A stretch of 64,000 nucleotides of DNA from Salinimonas chungwhensis DSM 16280. Its GTDB lineage: Bacteria; Pseudomonadota; Gammaproteobacteria; Enterobacterales; Alteromonadaceae. Each line of letters opens with the position of its first letter. The first letter of the stretch is position 1. The notes under the pieces are model-generated. The model was not told the DNA's origin. It saw nothing but the letters and a program-made list of their open reading frames with translations, and made no database searches. Of this stretch, positions 36,149 through 45,365 are shown piece after piece. The position numbers and the translations under genes are program-made. The stretch covers positions 1-64,000 of the forward strand of contig NZ_KB899390.1 in assembly GCF_000378185.1 (NCBI RefSeq), written 5' to 3'.

Positions 36149-36547
36149 ATGGCGCGGAAAGTCAGAACTGAAGAGGAAGATGCGCAGATTGATATGACGC
36201 CAATGCTTGACGTTGTATTTATCATGCTTATTTTCTTCATCGTTACTACTGTTTTCGTTAAAGAAGCAGGTATTGAAGTTAACAAGCCTGATGCAGATCA
36301 GGCCACCATGCGCAAAAATGCCAATATCTTCGTCGCTATTACAGACGACGGTAGTGTTTGGCTGGACAAGCGTGAGGTGTCTGTAGATAGTGTTAGAGCA
36401 AACATCGAACGGTTGTTGACGGAACAGCCGACTGATTACGTTATCATCCAGGCTGACGTTAAGGCCAAACACGGTACTGTAGTGAAAGTCATGGACCAGA
36501 TTAAAGCTGCCGGTGTTGATCGCATATCAGTAGCAGCAAGGGGATAA
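36149..36547 (+). CDS. exbD: ExbD-type biopolymer transport protein
   Basis: 132 aa with a short cytoplasmic N-terminus, one membrane helix ([19 protein letters not shown]) containing the conserved aspartate in TPMLDVVF that carries the proton, and a periplasmic domain ending [10 protein letters not shown]. The SD GAGAGAGAT lies about 7 bases upstream. It is one base before the tonB start codon, so co-translation is likely. Confidence 0.95.
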   Translation: MARKVRTEEEDAQIDMTPMLDVVFIMLIFFIVTTVFVKEAGIEVNKPDADQATMRKNANIFVAITDDGSVWLDKREVSVDSVRANIERLLTEQPTDYVIIQADVKAKHGTVVKVMDQIKAAGVDRISVAARG

Positions 36548-36548
36548 G

Positions 36549-37160
36549 ATGGTTCGAGTTATCGTTTCTATATTATTAGGCGCGGCGGTTGCTTTTGGAT
36601 TATTTGTCGTGATGGCAATGTTAATAAGCAACACAGAGCGTCCAGCGGATGAAATACCCGAAGCTCCAGTGATTGATGTGATTATGCAGGAGCCAGACTC
36701 TGACACGCAAACTCGTCAGCGTACGCCTCCTCCACCGCCGCCACCGCCTCAACAGCCACCGAAGCAACAGCCTGTTGAGCCGGACGCTGCGGAGCCAGAT
36801 GCAGGTGGTTTCAGCTTAGCTGTTCCGTCTGTTGATACAGGTGGTGTTGGTGCAAACATTGGTGCAGTAGGTGCAATGCAGCAAGATGGTGAAGCGACAC
36901 CAATTGTTCGTATTGACCCTAAATATCCGCCACAGGCTGCTCGAGATGGCCGGGAAGGTTGGGTTAAGCTATCATTTACTATTAATGAACAAGGCGGCGT
37001 AGATGACATCGAAGTTATCGATGCGGATCCAAAGCGTATCTTTGACCGTGAAGCGCGTCGAGCGTTAAGTAAATGGAAGTACAAGCCAAAAATTGTTGAT
37101 GGTAAACGTGTTAAGCAAACTAATATGTTCGTTCAGCTAGACTTTAAACTGGAGCAATGA
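36549..37160 (+). CDS. tonB: energy transducer TonB (TonB2 type)
   Basis: 203 aa. N-terminal membrane helix (about residues 5-27, [21 protein letters not shown]), a short proline-rich spanner ([16 protein letters not shown]), and a C-terminal TonB domain with [23 protein letters not shown] and [12 protein letters not shown], in which the YPPQA and KWKY motifs are hallmarks. The short linker is typical of TonB2-like proteins. It couples the ExbB/ExbD motor to the receptors, most likely including those at 22-29 kb (inference). Its stop overlaps the first start codon of the TPR gene. Confidence 0.95.
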   Translation: MVRVIVSILLGAAVAFGLFVVMAMLISNTERPADEIPEAPVIDVIMQEPDSDTQTRQRTPPPPPPPPQQPPKQQPVEPDAAEPDAGGFSLAVPSVDTGGVGANIGAVGAMQQDGEATPIVRIDPKYPPQAARDGREGWVKLSFTINEQGGVDDIEVIDADPKRIFDREARRALSKWKYKPKIVDGKRVKQTNMFVQLDFKLEQ

Positions 37161-37162
37161 TC

Positions 37163-38428
37163 ATGATGAAAAAAGCATTCAAAATGTCAGCACTTGCTTT
37201 GGTAGTGGGTTTAGCAGGCACATTTGCAACACCTGTCCTGGCGCAGTCTAGTGCTGCGGTAGTTTGCCCCGGTTATGAAAAGGGCAAAACTAAGCTGGTT
37301 GGTGAGCGGGCTGGTAAAAAAGTTCAGCGAGCGTTTGAAGCTTACAATGAAGACAAGGTTCAGGAAGCATTGGATATTCTTTATGATATCGATGCATCCG
37401 ATGACTTTGACAAGGCCTATGTAGGCCGCTTTATTGGTAATTTGCTTGCCTCAGATGAGAAAAAGTCGGATGAGGCGTTACGCTACTTAACTGATGCTGT
37501 TGATACGAAGATCCTTAATGACACTGAGCATGCTCAAACGCTGCAACTGGTTGCGAACCTGAATCTTCGGGAAGAAAACTACGCAGAAGCCATCGAGTGG
37601 TATAACAAGTGGATGGACTTTACGTGTAAGGAAGATCCTGATGTCTATGTCCGTATGGCCCAGTCGTATTTTGAGACAAAGGAACTGGATAAGGTAATTG
37701 AGCCGGCTAATAGAGCCATTGAGCTTTACGAAGAGCCGAACAAGAATCCTTATGTGCTTAAGCTTCAGTCTTATTATCAGCGTAAGATGTATCCGGAAAC
37801 CGTTGAGGTGGCAGAGAAGCTGGTTAACACCTTCCCAGAAAACCCCACGTGGTGGACGCAGTTAGCAGTTTTCTACATGTTGGTAGAAAACTACGATGAC
37901 GCGCTGGCGACGATGGAGATTGCTTATAATGCAGGCTATCTTGAAAAAGAGTCTCAGTTTAAGAATCTTGCACAGTTGTATTCCACTAACGGTATTCCGT
38001 ATAAAGCTGCTGTAACTTTGGAAAAGCACCTGGAATCTGGTGATATCAAAAAAGATGAGGCGATGATGCGAAACATTGCTAACTCTTACCACCAGGCCAA
38101 GAACTATGATATAGCCGCCAATTACTACGGTAAAGCGGGTGAACTAAGTTCGGATCCAGAAGATTTCCAGAAACAGGGTACACTTTTGCTTGTTGCTGAA
38201 GATTATAAAGGTGCGGTTAAAGCGTTGAATAATGCTCTTGACCGTGGTGCTGAAGAAGAAGGGAAAATTAATTTCTCTTTGATGGAAGCGCATTTCTACC
38301 AGGGTAACTACAAAGAAGCCTGGAAGTATAATCAGTTAGCGAAAAAAGAGAGTTCTATGCGGCGTAACGCCTTAGCATGGGAACCCTACATCAAGGAAAA
38401 GGCTAAAAACCGGAATATTGATATTTAA
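37163..38428 (+). CDS. TPR-repeat periplasmic protein of TonB operon
   Basis: 421 aa with a signal peptide (MKKAFKMSALALVVGLAGTFATPVLA) and then tetratricopeptide-like repeats across the protein, for example NYAEAIEWYNKWMDF, NYDDALATMEIAYNAGY and DYKGAVKALNNALDRG. Likely periplasmic; homologues terminate this operon type in Alteromonas and Shewanella, where no precise role is established. GGAG at 37151-37154 favours ATG 37163; ATG 37157, which overlaps the tonB stop, is also possible. A terminator follows immediately. Confidence 0.88.
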   Translation: MMKKAFKMSALALVVGLAGTFATPVLAQSSAAVVCPGYEKGKTKLVGERAGKKVQRAFEAYNEDKVQEALDILYDIDASDDFDKAYVGRFIGNLLASDEKKSDEALRYLTDAVDTKILNDTEHAQTLQLVANLNLREENYAEAIEWYNKWMDFTCKEDPDVYVRMAQSYFETKELDKVIEPANRAIELYEEPNKNPYVLKLQSYYQRKMYPETVEVAEKLVNTFPENPTWWTQLAVFYMLVENYDDALATMEIAYNAGYLEKESQFKNLAQLYSTNGIPYKAAVTLEKHLESGDIKKDEAMMRNIANSYHQAKNYDIAANYYGKAGELSSDPEDFQKQGTLLLVAEDYKGAVKALNNALDRGAEEEGKINFSLMEAHFYQGNYKEAWKYNQLAKKESSMRRNALAWEPYIKEKAKNRNIDI

Positions 38429-38430
38429 CA

Positions 38431-38458
38431 AAAAGCCCCATTACGGGGCTTTTTTTTT
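38431..38458 (+). terminator. rho-independent terminator of the TonB-system operon
   Basis: AAAAGCCCC-attac-GGGGCTTTTTTTT is a perfect stem with a long T-run, directly after the TPR gene stop. Confidence 0.95.
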
Positions 38459-38532
38459 GCTTGTAAAACGATGAAAAGCTTTTGTGATTTATGTCTGACA
38501 AACAGCGATGTTTAATTAGTCGGTTTTCTATT

Positions 38533-40587
38533 TCACCTGTCTGCTAATAGTTGTTCCGCCTCTAGTCTGATTTTTCGCTCAAGCCCCTTTTTTCCTGCCA
38601 GCTTAAATTTTTCGATAATTTTATGTTCAGTTACCCTTTCTATGTACATGGCGACCATAACCGGAAGTGGCGCTTTAGACGCCTGTTCGCGTTTTAAAAA
38701 GGCATATCGTAATGCATTACCTGTCTGATACCGATTCCGAGAGCCTTTCAGGTACGCATTTAGACGGTTTGCTATAACAGTGTGGAGGCCAAAATCGTTT
38801 ACGCTCTGGCATAGCTCATCGTCTGAATCGGCTTTGTCAAACAGGTGTAGTCCGTAGATAAGTGATAATTTGTTGTGGGCGGTATTACTGAGTGGTTGTA
38901 CAATAAGATTACTTACCTGACCGCTCGCTTTGTCTTGCTTGTTGCCTTTTCTGGCTATAGTGAAGCCGCAATCCTCCCAGAACCGATCTACCGAATGTGT
39001 CGAGCCATATGAACAGCTTAACCAGTCTACATTGTGGCTTTCAGCCAAGTCAGCGATATATCTGACCATCTTTTTGCCAATTCTCTGTCGCCTGAAAGAA
39101 GGGTGCACAGCAATTCGGTTGATACGCCAGTATACCTGATTTGCAAATTCCGGCTGAGCGCAAACTAGCGCAATACTTTGTGCACTGAGATGTCCCTGTA
39201 TTCGCCGCTGGCCACTTGCGATCGCTTGTGCGAGTCCAGTAAGACATGCTCCCCCTTCGATATTGATAACCGCCGCGCCAATCAAATGCCCGTCACTTTT
39301 GGCGAGGATAAAAATAATATCCGGTGCATCAGTAAGTCTCATCAGATCATCAGGGGAGGTTTGATAATGTGATTCGTGAAGTAAGTGAAACACTTCTGCC
39401 AGTTTTTCAAAGGTTAATTGCTCAGCGCGGACCCTTTCAAATAAAATATTCTCGCTGGATAGCTGCATCGGTATTTGCGATGGTATAAACAATAAACAGC
39501 GGTCCAATAATTTTTCTACCGGATCATCACTGGCCCATCTGACAGGCTCATGCAGTTCAAAATGAGCCAGTGAACCATGGTGAAGTCTGGGCGCCAGAAA
39601 TTTGTGTAAAAAGCCCAGGCCCGAACCCTCAAAACCCAGCGTGGTAGTGGTTAATAAACAGCGGGCATTACTATTAACGATACGAAGTACCACAGGCAGG
39701 GGCAGTGCTGCAGCCTCATCTACAATCAGAATGTCGGCGATATCAGCGGTAATATCAGGATGATCCGGAGGAAGCCATGGCACCAGGCATTTTGCTTTTT
39801 CTTCAGTAGTCGCGAGGCTTTGTGCCAGATGACGGTAAAAAACAGTCTGGCTTTGATGCAAAGGGCTAATCAGCCGCAATTTCATTGCTTTGTGAATTAG
39901 TGCACCGCAGATTAATCCGGCTAATGCTGACTTACCTCTTCCACGTGGCGCGGTAAGAACACAAAGTGGAAGATTATTACCTATATCTGCAAGGATACTG
40001 GTATAGATATTCTCTTGGTCCCGAGTTGCAAAGATTGGATTGTCAGGGCCTGCCACACTGTGTTCGTCAACGGGTAAAACGGGTAAGCGTAGCCGCCCCG
40101 CTTCAAACACAGCTACCGAAGGCTCTCCCATTACTTGTTGGATAAATTGCTCGATAAAATAACTTTTACTCAGTGTGCAGCCATAACTCAGAAACCGTGG
40201 TCGGGTAACACTGCTGTGCGTTGGCCATTGTGCAAGAGGCGGGCAAAGTATTATGAGTCTACCGGCACGACGTAGCGTACCTGCCAGTGCCAGTAATGCG
40301 TTGGGATGAAATCCCTCGTAGGCGTTGTAAATGCCAATATCAAATTCCTGACCGAGGAGATTTTTGTAATGACGCAAATCGCTCTGCGTCACAGTAGGGT
40401 ATGTATCCTTTGCAACCGCGCAACCAAGCAGAGCGATCCTGATAGTCTCGGGTAACGCCTGGAGCAGACAATTGACCGATTCATAGACATCTGTTTCCAT
40501 CGGATACAGTAATAACTGCCGATGATAACGTGGTGCCGTCGCGGATTCAGGGTAGCGCAGCCAATCAATCAGGTTCGTAAAAGCCAT
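38533..40587 (-). CDS. tmcA: tRNA(Met) cytidine acetyltransferase
   Basis: Acetylates the wobble cytidine (ac4C34) of elongator tRNA-Met using acetyl-CoA and ATP/GTP. 684 aa: N-terminal region, helicase-like ATPase domain with Walker A TAPRGRGKSALAG and Walker B LIVDEAAALPL, then a GNAT acetyltransferase domain with RIAVHPSFRRQRIGKKM, and a C-terminal tRNA-binding tail. All parts of E. coli TmcA (671 aa) are present. Divergent from the thioesterase gene, with a gap of only 61 bases for both promoters. Confidence 0.95.
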   Translation of the reverse strand: MAFTNLIDWLRYPESATAPRYHRQLLLYPMETDVYESVNCLLQALPETIRIALLGCAVAKDTYPTVTQSDLRHYKNLLGQEFDIGIYNAYEGFHPNALLALAGTLRRAGRLIILCPPLAQWPTHSSVTRPRFLSYGCTLSKSYFIEQFIQQVMGEPSVAVFEAGRLRLPVLPVDEHSVAGPDNPIFATRDQENIYTSILADIGNNLPLCVLTAPRGRGKSALAGLICGALIHKAMKLRLISPLHQSQTVFYRHLAQSLATTEEKAKCLVPWLPPDHPDITADIADILIVDEAAALPLPVVLRIVNSNARCLLTTTTLGFEGSGLGFLHKFLAPRLHHGSLAHFELHEPVRWASDDPVEKLLDRCLLFIPSQIPMQLSSENILFERVRAEQLTFEKLAEVFHLLHESHYQTSPDDLMRLTDAPDIIFILAKSDGHLIGAAVINIEGGACLTGLAQAIASGQRRIQGHLSAQSIALVCAQPEFANQVYWRINRIAVHPSFRRQRIGKKMVRYIADLAESHNVDWLSCSYGSTHSVDRFWEDCGFTIARKGNKQDKASGQVSNLIVQPLSNTAHNKLSLIYGLHLFDKADSDDELCQSVNDFGLHTVIANRLNAYLKGSRNRYQTGNALRYAFLKREQASKAPLPVMVAMYIERVTEHKIIEKFKLAGKKGLERKIRLEAEQLLADR

Positions 40588-40648
40588 CAGCCTATTTTTA
40601 CCGTATAATGAAAGCTGAAGTTTAACCTATTAATCTTAAGGAATTCGA

Positions 40649-41077
40649 ATGCGTTTTTTATCACGCCGTTTAGTGATGCCCAATGATCTTAACTATGCTG
40701 ACTCGCTTTTTGGGGGACGTGCGCTTGAGTGGATTGACGAAGAATCTGCAATCTATGCCATATGTCAGCTTGAAACCAATTGTCTGGTCACTAAGCATAT
40801 TGGTGAAATTAGTTTTGAATCGCCAGCTATGCAGGGAGATATCGTTGAATTCGGATTAGCGACAAAAGCAGTCGGCCGGTCGTCTATCACGGTAAGTTGC
40901 CTGGTGCGTAATAAAGCCACCAAGAAGACGATATGTCTGGCCGATGATATTGTATTTGTTAAGGTTGACCCGGTTTCACGCCAGCCAGCCCCCCATGGCA
41001 AAACACTGGAAAGTCTTAAAGCACAAACCGATGAAGAGCTGCGTAGTTTGAATTTACTGGCGGAATCTGCTGGTTAG
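40649..41077 (+). CDS. acyl-CoA thioesterase, hotdog fold
   Basis: 142 aa, YciA/acyl-CoA thioester hydrolase family. The hotdog signature NDLNYADSLFGGRALEWIDEESAIYA (residues about 12-37) contains the conserved N..N..G....W.D arrangement, and the second strand block VEFGLATKAVGRSSITV matches. Hydrolyses acyl-CoA to free acid and CoA; chain length preference is not predictable. The SD AAGGA is about 6 bases upstream of the ATG. Its end overlaps the stop of the convergent regulator gene by 4 bases. Confidence 0.88.
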   Translation: MRFLSRRLVMPNDLNYADSLFGGRALEWIDEESAIYAICQLETNCLVTKHIGEISFESPAMQGDIVEFGLATKAVGRSSITVSCLVRNKATKKTICLADDIVFVKVDPVSRQPAPHGKTLESLKAQTDEELRSLNLLAESAG

Positions 41078-42825
41078 CCCCACTTTTCTTTTAAAGCTAT
41101 TACCCGGGATCGCAGTGGCTCGTCAAAATGTTGCAAGGATTCGGTACCGTTCCGGCTGGCCAGAGCTGAAAAGGCGAGGTTATGGGCCTGGACAATCTCC
41201 TCCTGCACACTGGTTCCGTCAGCTGCCTCAATGTATTTACACAATTGCCACAGGGCATGGTTGGTATCATGCCCGAATCCCCATCTTAAGAGCATAAGTG
41301 AAGATGCGCCGTACACGCAGACACCCAGTTCTCGCGATAACTGGGCTGAAAAATCTGCAAATGTATCGCTGTCCTGCCACATTCTGAGCGCACCATCGGC
41401 AAACACACAGTCTTCATGGAAAAGTAGCAGTAATGAGAGGGTGCCAAACACTAATTGTTGACGCACATCTTCGCGCTCGGTCGTGTTTAATCTTGTTTCA
41501 GCAAGTGCGTCAAATACTGATGTACTAAATAGCATGGCATCAGTTAGCCGTTCTATATTGGGATGCCGGCATTGCTCGCTAAGCTGTTGCTGCGCTGCAA
41601 AAAGCATCGCCAGGTGCTTTATTGTAGTCAGTCCCAGATTGCGTCCTACGGCTTGTTCCAGCGTGCTGACGCTACCACCATACACAGCTTTACCTGCCTT
41701 ACTCATGACATGCGCATGGAATATCGGATCTTTTTGGATAAGCGCGACCACTTGTTTTAAGGTGAGCTTGTCTTCAGGGGTACTCATGATAGCCTGAATG
41801 GTCGCGGGTAAAGGCGGTAAGTTATCCACAATAGTCAGCAAATTATCGTTGCCACGCGAGAAGCGCAACCGTGCCCCAAGCTGTCTCAGCTGACCCGCAT
41901 TAATGCCTGAGAACGCTTTAAAACTTCGCTCAAACGACCGGCGGTCAGAAAATCCCAGCGCCACTGCGACCTCATCAGTTTTTTCTCCGTGCAGAAGCCG
42001 CCCTGAGGAGAGGCCGTGAATAAACGATTTAAGCAAATCACTGAAAATAATGTCTTCAGCTTTGAGCATTTTTCTTAGTGCGCCCTGTGAGACATTAAGC
42101 TTGTTAGCTACCCATTCAGCCCTGATACGCGCTGGCATCGGGGCTGTCTCGAAGGTATCCAGTAATTGCTGCTTCACCGAAGGGGCGCGAATTGCCAGGG
42201 CGGGTTCCAGCAATGTTTCAATAGATGGGCTGTGATAAAACGATGGCTCGGTTAACCAGCTGCGGGAAAATGTCAGGCATATTTGCTCTCCCTGTGTAAA
42301 TGAGGCGCAGGACAATGGTTCCAATATACCCGCGCCATTACCAGGAAGTGTCACAGAATCAAAATCAAAACGTCTGCCGGCAATATGCCTGAACAGAATC
42401 AGAAAAAAATAGCAGAAAAACTCATCTCTGATAATGTCTCCCTGACTATCCCATTGCATAGTAATTCGTGCCGGTACCTCGGAATGAGTGATGGTAATTT
42501 TGCTGGCGAGTAAAGATTCACTTCGAGGTTTGAGCATCTGCAAGGCCCGCTGTATATTCTTGGTGGATATCATATACACCACCAAATTCCCCATTTTGTT
42601 GAAATCAAAATAACCGGCCAGAGAACGACCTGTCTGTTGGCATAGTTCACGAGGGGATAGATCGTTTAGTAAAGCATCAAATTCATCATCATCAATACGC
42701 TCTGACTCCACTGAAGCGAGTTTTTCAAACGCTTTAGCATCAGCGTTTGACTGAATTTGTAAATCACGCCGCAGGCTAAGCAGAGCTCGAATAATCGCCG
42801 ACCAGAAGAGTCCGTGAAATGTCAT
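41074..42825 (-). CDS. AraC-type helix-turn-helix plus HDOD domain fusion protein
   Basis: 583 aa with an unusual domain order. Residues 1-225 resemble the ligand-binding N-terminal half of AraC/OruR-like regulators (LCQQTGRSLAGYFDFNKMGNLVVYMISTKNIQRAL). Residues about 232-315 are a double helix-turn-helix of the AraC kind: ...WVANKLNVSQGALRKMLKAE, then DEVAVALGFSDRRSFERSFKAFSGINAGQLR. From about 328 a HDOD domain begins: DNLPPLPATIQAIM, LKQVVALIQKDPIFHAHVMSKA and LEQAVGRNLGLTTIKHLAM, which are the typical helices of this HD-related output domain. The reading frame is continuous, so this is a real fusion, not two genes. No ligand can be named. It is monocistronic and convergent with the thioesterase gene. 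Confidence 0.82.
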   Translation of the reverse strand: MTFHGLFWSAIIRALLSLRRDLQIQSNADAKAFEKLASVESERIDDDEFDALLNDLSPRELCQQTGRSLAGYFDFNKMGNLVVYMISTKNIQRALQMLKPRSESLLASKITITHSEVPARITMQWDSQGDIIRDEFFCYFFLILFRHIAGRRFDFDSVTLPGNGAGILEPLSCASFTQGEQICLTFSRSWLTEPSFYHSPSIETLLEPALAIRAPSVKQQLLDTFETAPMPARIRAEWVANKLNVSQGALRKMLKAEDIIFSDLLKSFIHGLSSGRLLHGEKTDEVAVALGFSDRRSFERSFKAFSGINAGQLRQLGARLRFSRGNDNLLTIVDNLPPLPATIQAIMSTPEDKLTLKQVVALIQKDPIFHAHVMSKAGKAVYGGSVSTLEQAVGRNLGLTTIKHLAMLFAAQQQLSEQCRHPNIERLTDAMLFSTSVFDALAETRLNTTEREDVRQQLVFGTLSLLLLFHEDCVFADGALRMWQDSDTFADFSAQLSRELGVCVYGASSLMLLRWGFGHDTNHALWQLCKYIEAADGTSVQEEIVQAHNLAFSALASRNGTESLQHFDEPLRSRVIALKEKWG

Positions 42826-42891
42826 TATTGCTCCATTATTCAGAAAGAGTCAGCCGGATTTTTTCAGACAGCAGCATCAACTGACCCATAG

Positions 42892-43152
42892 TCAGCCGCA
42901 AGTGTCCTGTTGCCAGAGTCCTGCACTGTTTATAATTAGTTTACGTTCTATAGCTTCTACCGCGAGATATGTGGAGTAGTTCATCTGCCATTCCGCATTA
43001 TTATCGTTGCCGCTTAAAATGAACGTGTTTACCAACTGGTCTGTCCGACCTCTTATCGCCCGCGCCGTCACTTTCATGCGGGCGTTTTTTATTGACCCTG
43101 CTACATTACTTGTTACACTGCACGCCTGCAGATTCAGACTCTGCAATACCAA
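42892..43152 (-). other. open frame of uncertain meaning antisense to thiamine leader
   Basis: An 86-codon minus-strand frame opens with TTG at 43152 and stops at 42892. Its composition looks protein-like (for example LVNTFILSG, EWQMNYSTYLAVEAIERKL) but no family is recognised. It has no SD, its first good ATG is at residue 26, and it runs under the riboswitch promoter. It may be a decayed gene end or chance. Confidence 0.2.
43093..43120 (+). promoter_or_regulatory. candidate promoter of thiamine operon
   Basis: TTGACC (43093-43098), a 16-base spacer and TACACT (43115-43120). A start near 43127 would place the riboswitch right at the 5' end of the transcript. Just before it, GCCCGC/GCGGGC with TTTTTT (43050-43091) is terminator-like on the plus strand and could insulate the promoter. 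Confidence 0.5.
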
Positions 43153-43231
43153 GGGGTGCCAGTTAGGCTGAGATCCGCCACCCGCGGGAACCCTTTACCT
43201 GATCCGGATAATACCGGCGTAGGGATGGTGA
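43147..43231 (+). ncRNA. TPP riboswitch (THI element)
   Basis: The conserved THI-box blocks appear in order: GGGGTGCC (43153-43160), GGCTGAGAT (43167-43173 region), ACCCTTTACCTGATCCGGATAATACCGGCGTAGGGA (spread across 43190-43225, given here as positions). P1 pairs ACCA (43148-43151) with TGGT (43226-43229). It precedes a TonB receptor and three thiamine salvage genes by 65 bases. Binding of thiamine pyrophosphate should shut the operon down; the switch is described under the downstream hairpin. Confidence 0.95.
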
Positions 43232-43261
43232 TAGAATCCAGCCAGCTTTCCTGCCGCAGTA

Positions 43262-43292
43262 CCGGATCTTTTTCTAATCAGACAAGAGATCC
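43262..43292 (+). promoter_or_regulatory. SD-sequestering expression platform of TPP riboswitch
   Basis: GGATCTTTT (43264-43272) pairs over nine bases with AAGAGATCC (43284-43292), which holds the Shine-Dalgarno sequence 4 bases before ATG 43296. CCGGATC (43262-43268) is also exactly complementary to GATCCGG (43201-43207) inside the aptamer. The two pairings exclude each other. Without TPP the aptamer strand can take CCGGATC and free the SD; with TPP it cannot. No T-run is present, so control is probably at translation. Confidence 0.7.
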
Positions 43293-43295
43293 TTA

Positions 43296-45356
43296 ATGAA
43301 ATACAACGCAATACTTGCAGCCTTACTAACAATATCGAGTCCTTTGATGGCGCAGGATATTGAACGAATCACTGTAACCGGTGATTTTAGACAGGCAACC
43401 CTTGACCAGTTAAGCAGTAGCGCCACAGTATTGTCTAATGACCGACTGAATGCACGTCAGGCAACGTTTCTTGATGATATATTAAACGTAGCACCGAATG
43501 TGAATTTTGCATCAGGCGCATCACGGGGACGGTTTGTGCAGATCCGGGGGATCGGTGAGCGCTCACAATTTGCTGAGCCCATCAATCCTTCAGTGAGCTT
43601 CCTGGTAGATGACTTCGATTTTTCCGGACTGGGTGCTGCCGGTGTTTTGTTTGACACGCAGCAGGTGGAAATTTTTCGTGGGCCGCAGTCTACTTTATTT
43701 GGCACAGGAGCACTCGCCGGCGCCATCAAAATCGTTTCCAACCAGCCTGATGAAGAGCAGGAAAGTCACGCAGAACTCCGTCTCGCAAACAAAGACGCAT
43801 ATCGGATAGAAGCGGCTACCGGCAGCGACATTACCGATAACGTGCGTTATCGCCTGGCAGTGGTGAAAAATGCCAGCGATGGTTTTGTTAACAACACATT
43901 TTTAAATGTGGATGATACCGCAAACATTAGTGAAACCGCCGCCAGAGCTGCTTTACAGTGGGACTTAAGCGATACCAGCACACTTGATGTAAACTATCGT
44001 TGGTATGATATCGATAACGGCTACGACGCCTTCTCACTGGATAATACCCGCACCTCTCTGGCCGACCAGCCTGGTTTCGACAGACAACAAACTCACGCGG
44101 TCAGTGCTAAACTTTCGACCCTTTATAAATATGGCACACTTACCAGTATTCTTACTCACGCTTCCCATAACCTTGATTATGGTTTTGATGAGGACTGGAC
44201 ATACACCGGTTTTCATCCTTTCGGATACACATCATTTGATGCATATTATCGTAGTATAGAAACGCAAACCGCAGAGGTCAGATTTACCAGTTCACCCTCA
44301 GCATTGCTGTTTAACGATACTACCAGCTGGCTTGTGGGAACATTGTACAAAGCTACCGATGAGGATCTGTTAAGAGAATATACCTACGCTAATGGTGATT
44401 TTGTAAGTGAATACCAGCCAACAACAAAAGCGTTATATGGTGAGACTGTAACAGAAATTACCCCTGACATTTCTATTACCACCGGATTGCGGTTTGAAAA
44501 TTATGGTTTTGATTATGCCGATAATCAGGGCCTTAGCCGTGAATACGATACAGATATGGTAGGTGGAAAAGTAGCACTGCAATATACGCCGGACACGCAC
44601 ACATGGTACGCCAGTATCTCGCGCGGGTTTAAAGGCGCTGGTATCAATCCTGCGCAGCGTGTTACTGAAGAAGAACGGTTTTTTGATGAAGAGTATAACT
44701 GGAATTATGAGCTTGGTGTGAAAGGACCGTTTCTGGTGCCGGAAGCCACGGTTCGTGCGGCTATTTTTTATATGCAGCGGGATAACACGCAAGTCAATGA
44801 TTACGATGTTCTGATTCGTGATGACGGCACGCCAGAGTTTATTGATATCATTGATAATGCTGATTTAGGCACCAATCGCGGCGTTGAGATAGAAGCTGAC
44901 TGGCTTGTCACGGCTATTTGGCAGCTGCAGGGCAGCGTCGGTTACCTCGACGCAAAGTTTGAGGAATATACCAATGCACGGGGCGACTTTATCGCTGAAC
45001 AGCGTCAGGCTCAGGCCCCGCGCTGGACTGCTAATTTGTTTAGCCGAGTATTGCTGTCTGACCAGTGGTCCTGGCAGGCAGATATTGATTTTAAAGACCG
45101 CTACCGTTTCTCAGACGGTCACGATGTGATGTCTCCTTCCACCACACTGGTAAATACGCAGCTTAAATGGGAAGACAGCAACTGGTATGCGTCGATATGG
45201 GCCAATAACCTGTTCGATAAAACCTACTATGTGCGTGGTTTTGGTGGATTCAGCAACGATCCCCGCGATGGTGAAGAGGGCTACGGTATGCCAGAGCCTT
45301 ACTATCAACTCGGCCCGGGTCGTCAGTATGGTGTCACGGTAGGTTATCAATTTTAG
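43296..45356 (+). CDS. TonB-dependent receptor for thiamine (predicted)
   Basis: 686 aa outer-membrane receptor: signal peptide (ends SPLMA-QD), TonB-box region DIERITVTGDF, plug domain with VEIFRGPQSTLFGTGALAGAIKIV, and a beta-barrel that ends VTVGYQF. The TPP riboswitch in front and the thiamine-binding protein, permease and kinase behind indicate that the ligand is thiamine or a phosphorylated or degraded form of it. TPP-controlled receptors of this kind have been predicted in other gammaproteobacteria. It is smaller than, and unrelated in sequence style to, the two receptors at 22-29 kb. Confidence 0.9.
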   Translation: MKYNAILAALLTISSPLMAQDIERITVTGDFRQATLDQLSSSATVLSNDRLNARQATFLDDILNVAPNVNFASGASRGRFVQIRGIGERSQFAEPINPSVSFLVDDFDFSGLGAAGVLFDTQQVEIFRGPQSTLFGTGALAGAIKIVSNQPDEEQESHAELRLANKDAYRIEAATGSDITDNVRYRLAVVKNASDGFVNNTFLNVDDTANISETAARAALQWDLSDTSTLDVNYRWYDIDNGYDAFSLDNTRTSLADQPGFDRQQTHAVSAKLSTLYKYGTLTSILTHASHNLDYGFDEDWTYTGFHPFGYTSFDAYYRSIETQTAEVRFTSSPSALLFNDTTSWLVGTLYKATDEDLLREYTYANGDFVSEYQPTTKALYGETVTEITPDISITTGLRFENYGFDYADNQGLSREYDTDMVGGKVALQYTPDTHTWYASISRGFKGAGINPAQRVTEEERFFDEEYNWNYELGVKGPFLVPEATVRAAIFYMQRDNTQVNDYDVLIRDDGTPEFIDIIDNADLGTNRGVEIEADWLVTAIWQLQGSVGYLDAKFEEYTNARGDFIAEQRQAQAPRWTANLFSRVLLSDQWSWQADIDFKDRYRFSDGHDVMSPSTTLVNTQLKWEDSNWYASIWANNLFDKTYYVRGFGGFSNDPRDGEEGYGMPEPYYQLGPGRQYGVTVGYQF

Positions 45357-45365
45357 GAGCAATAT

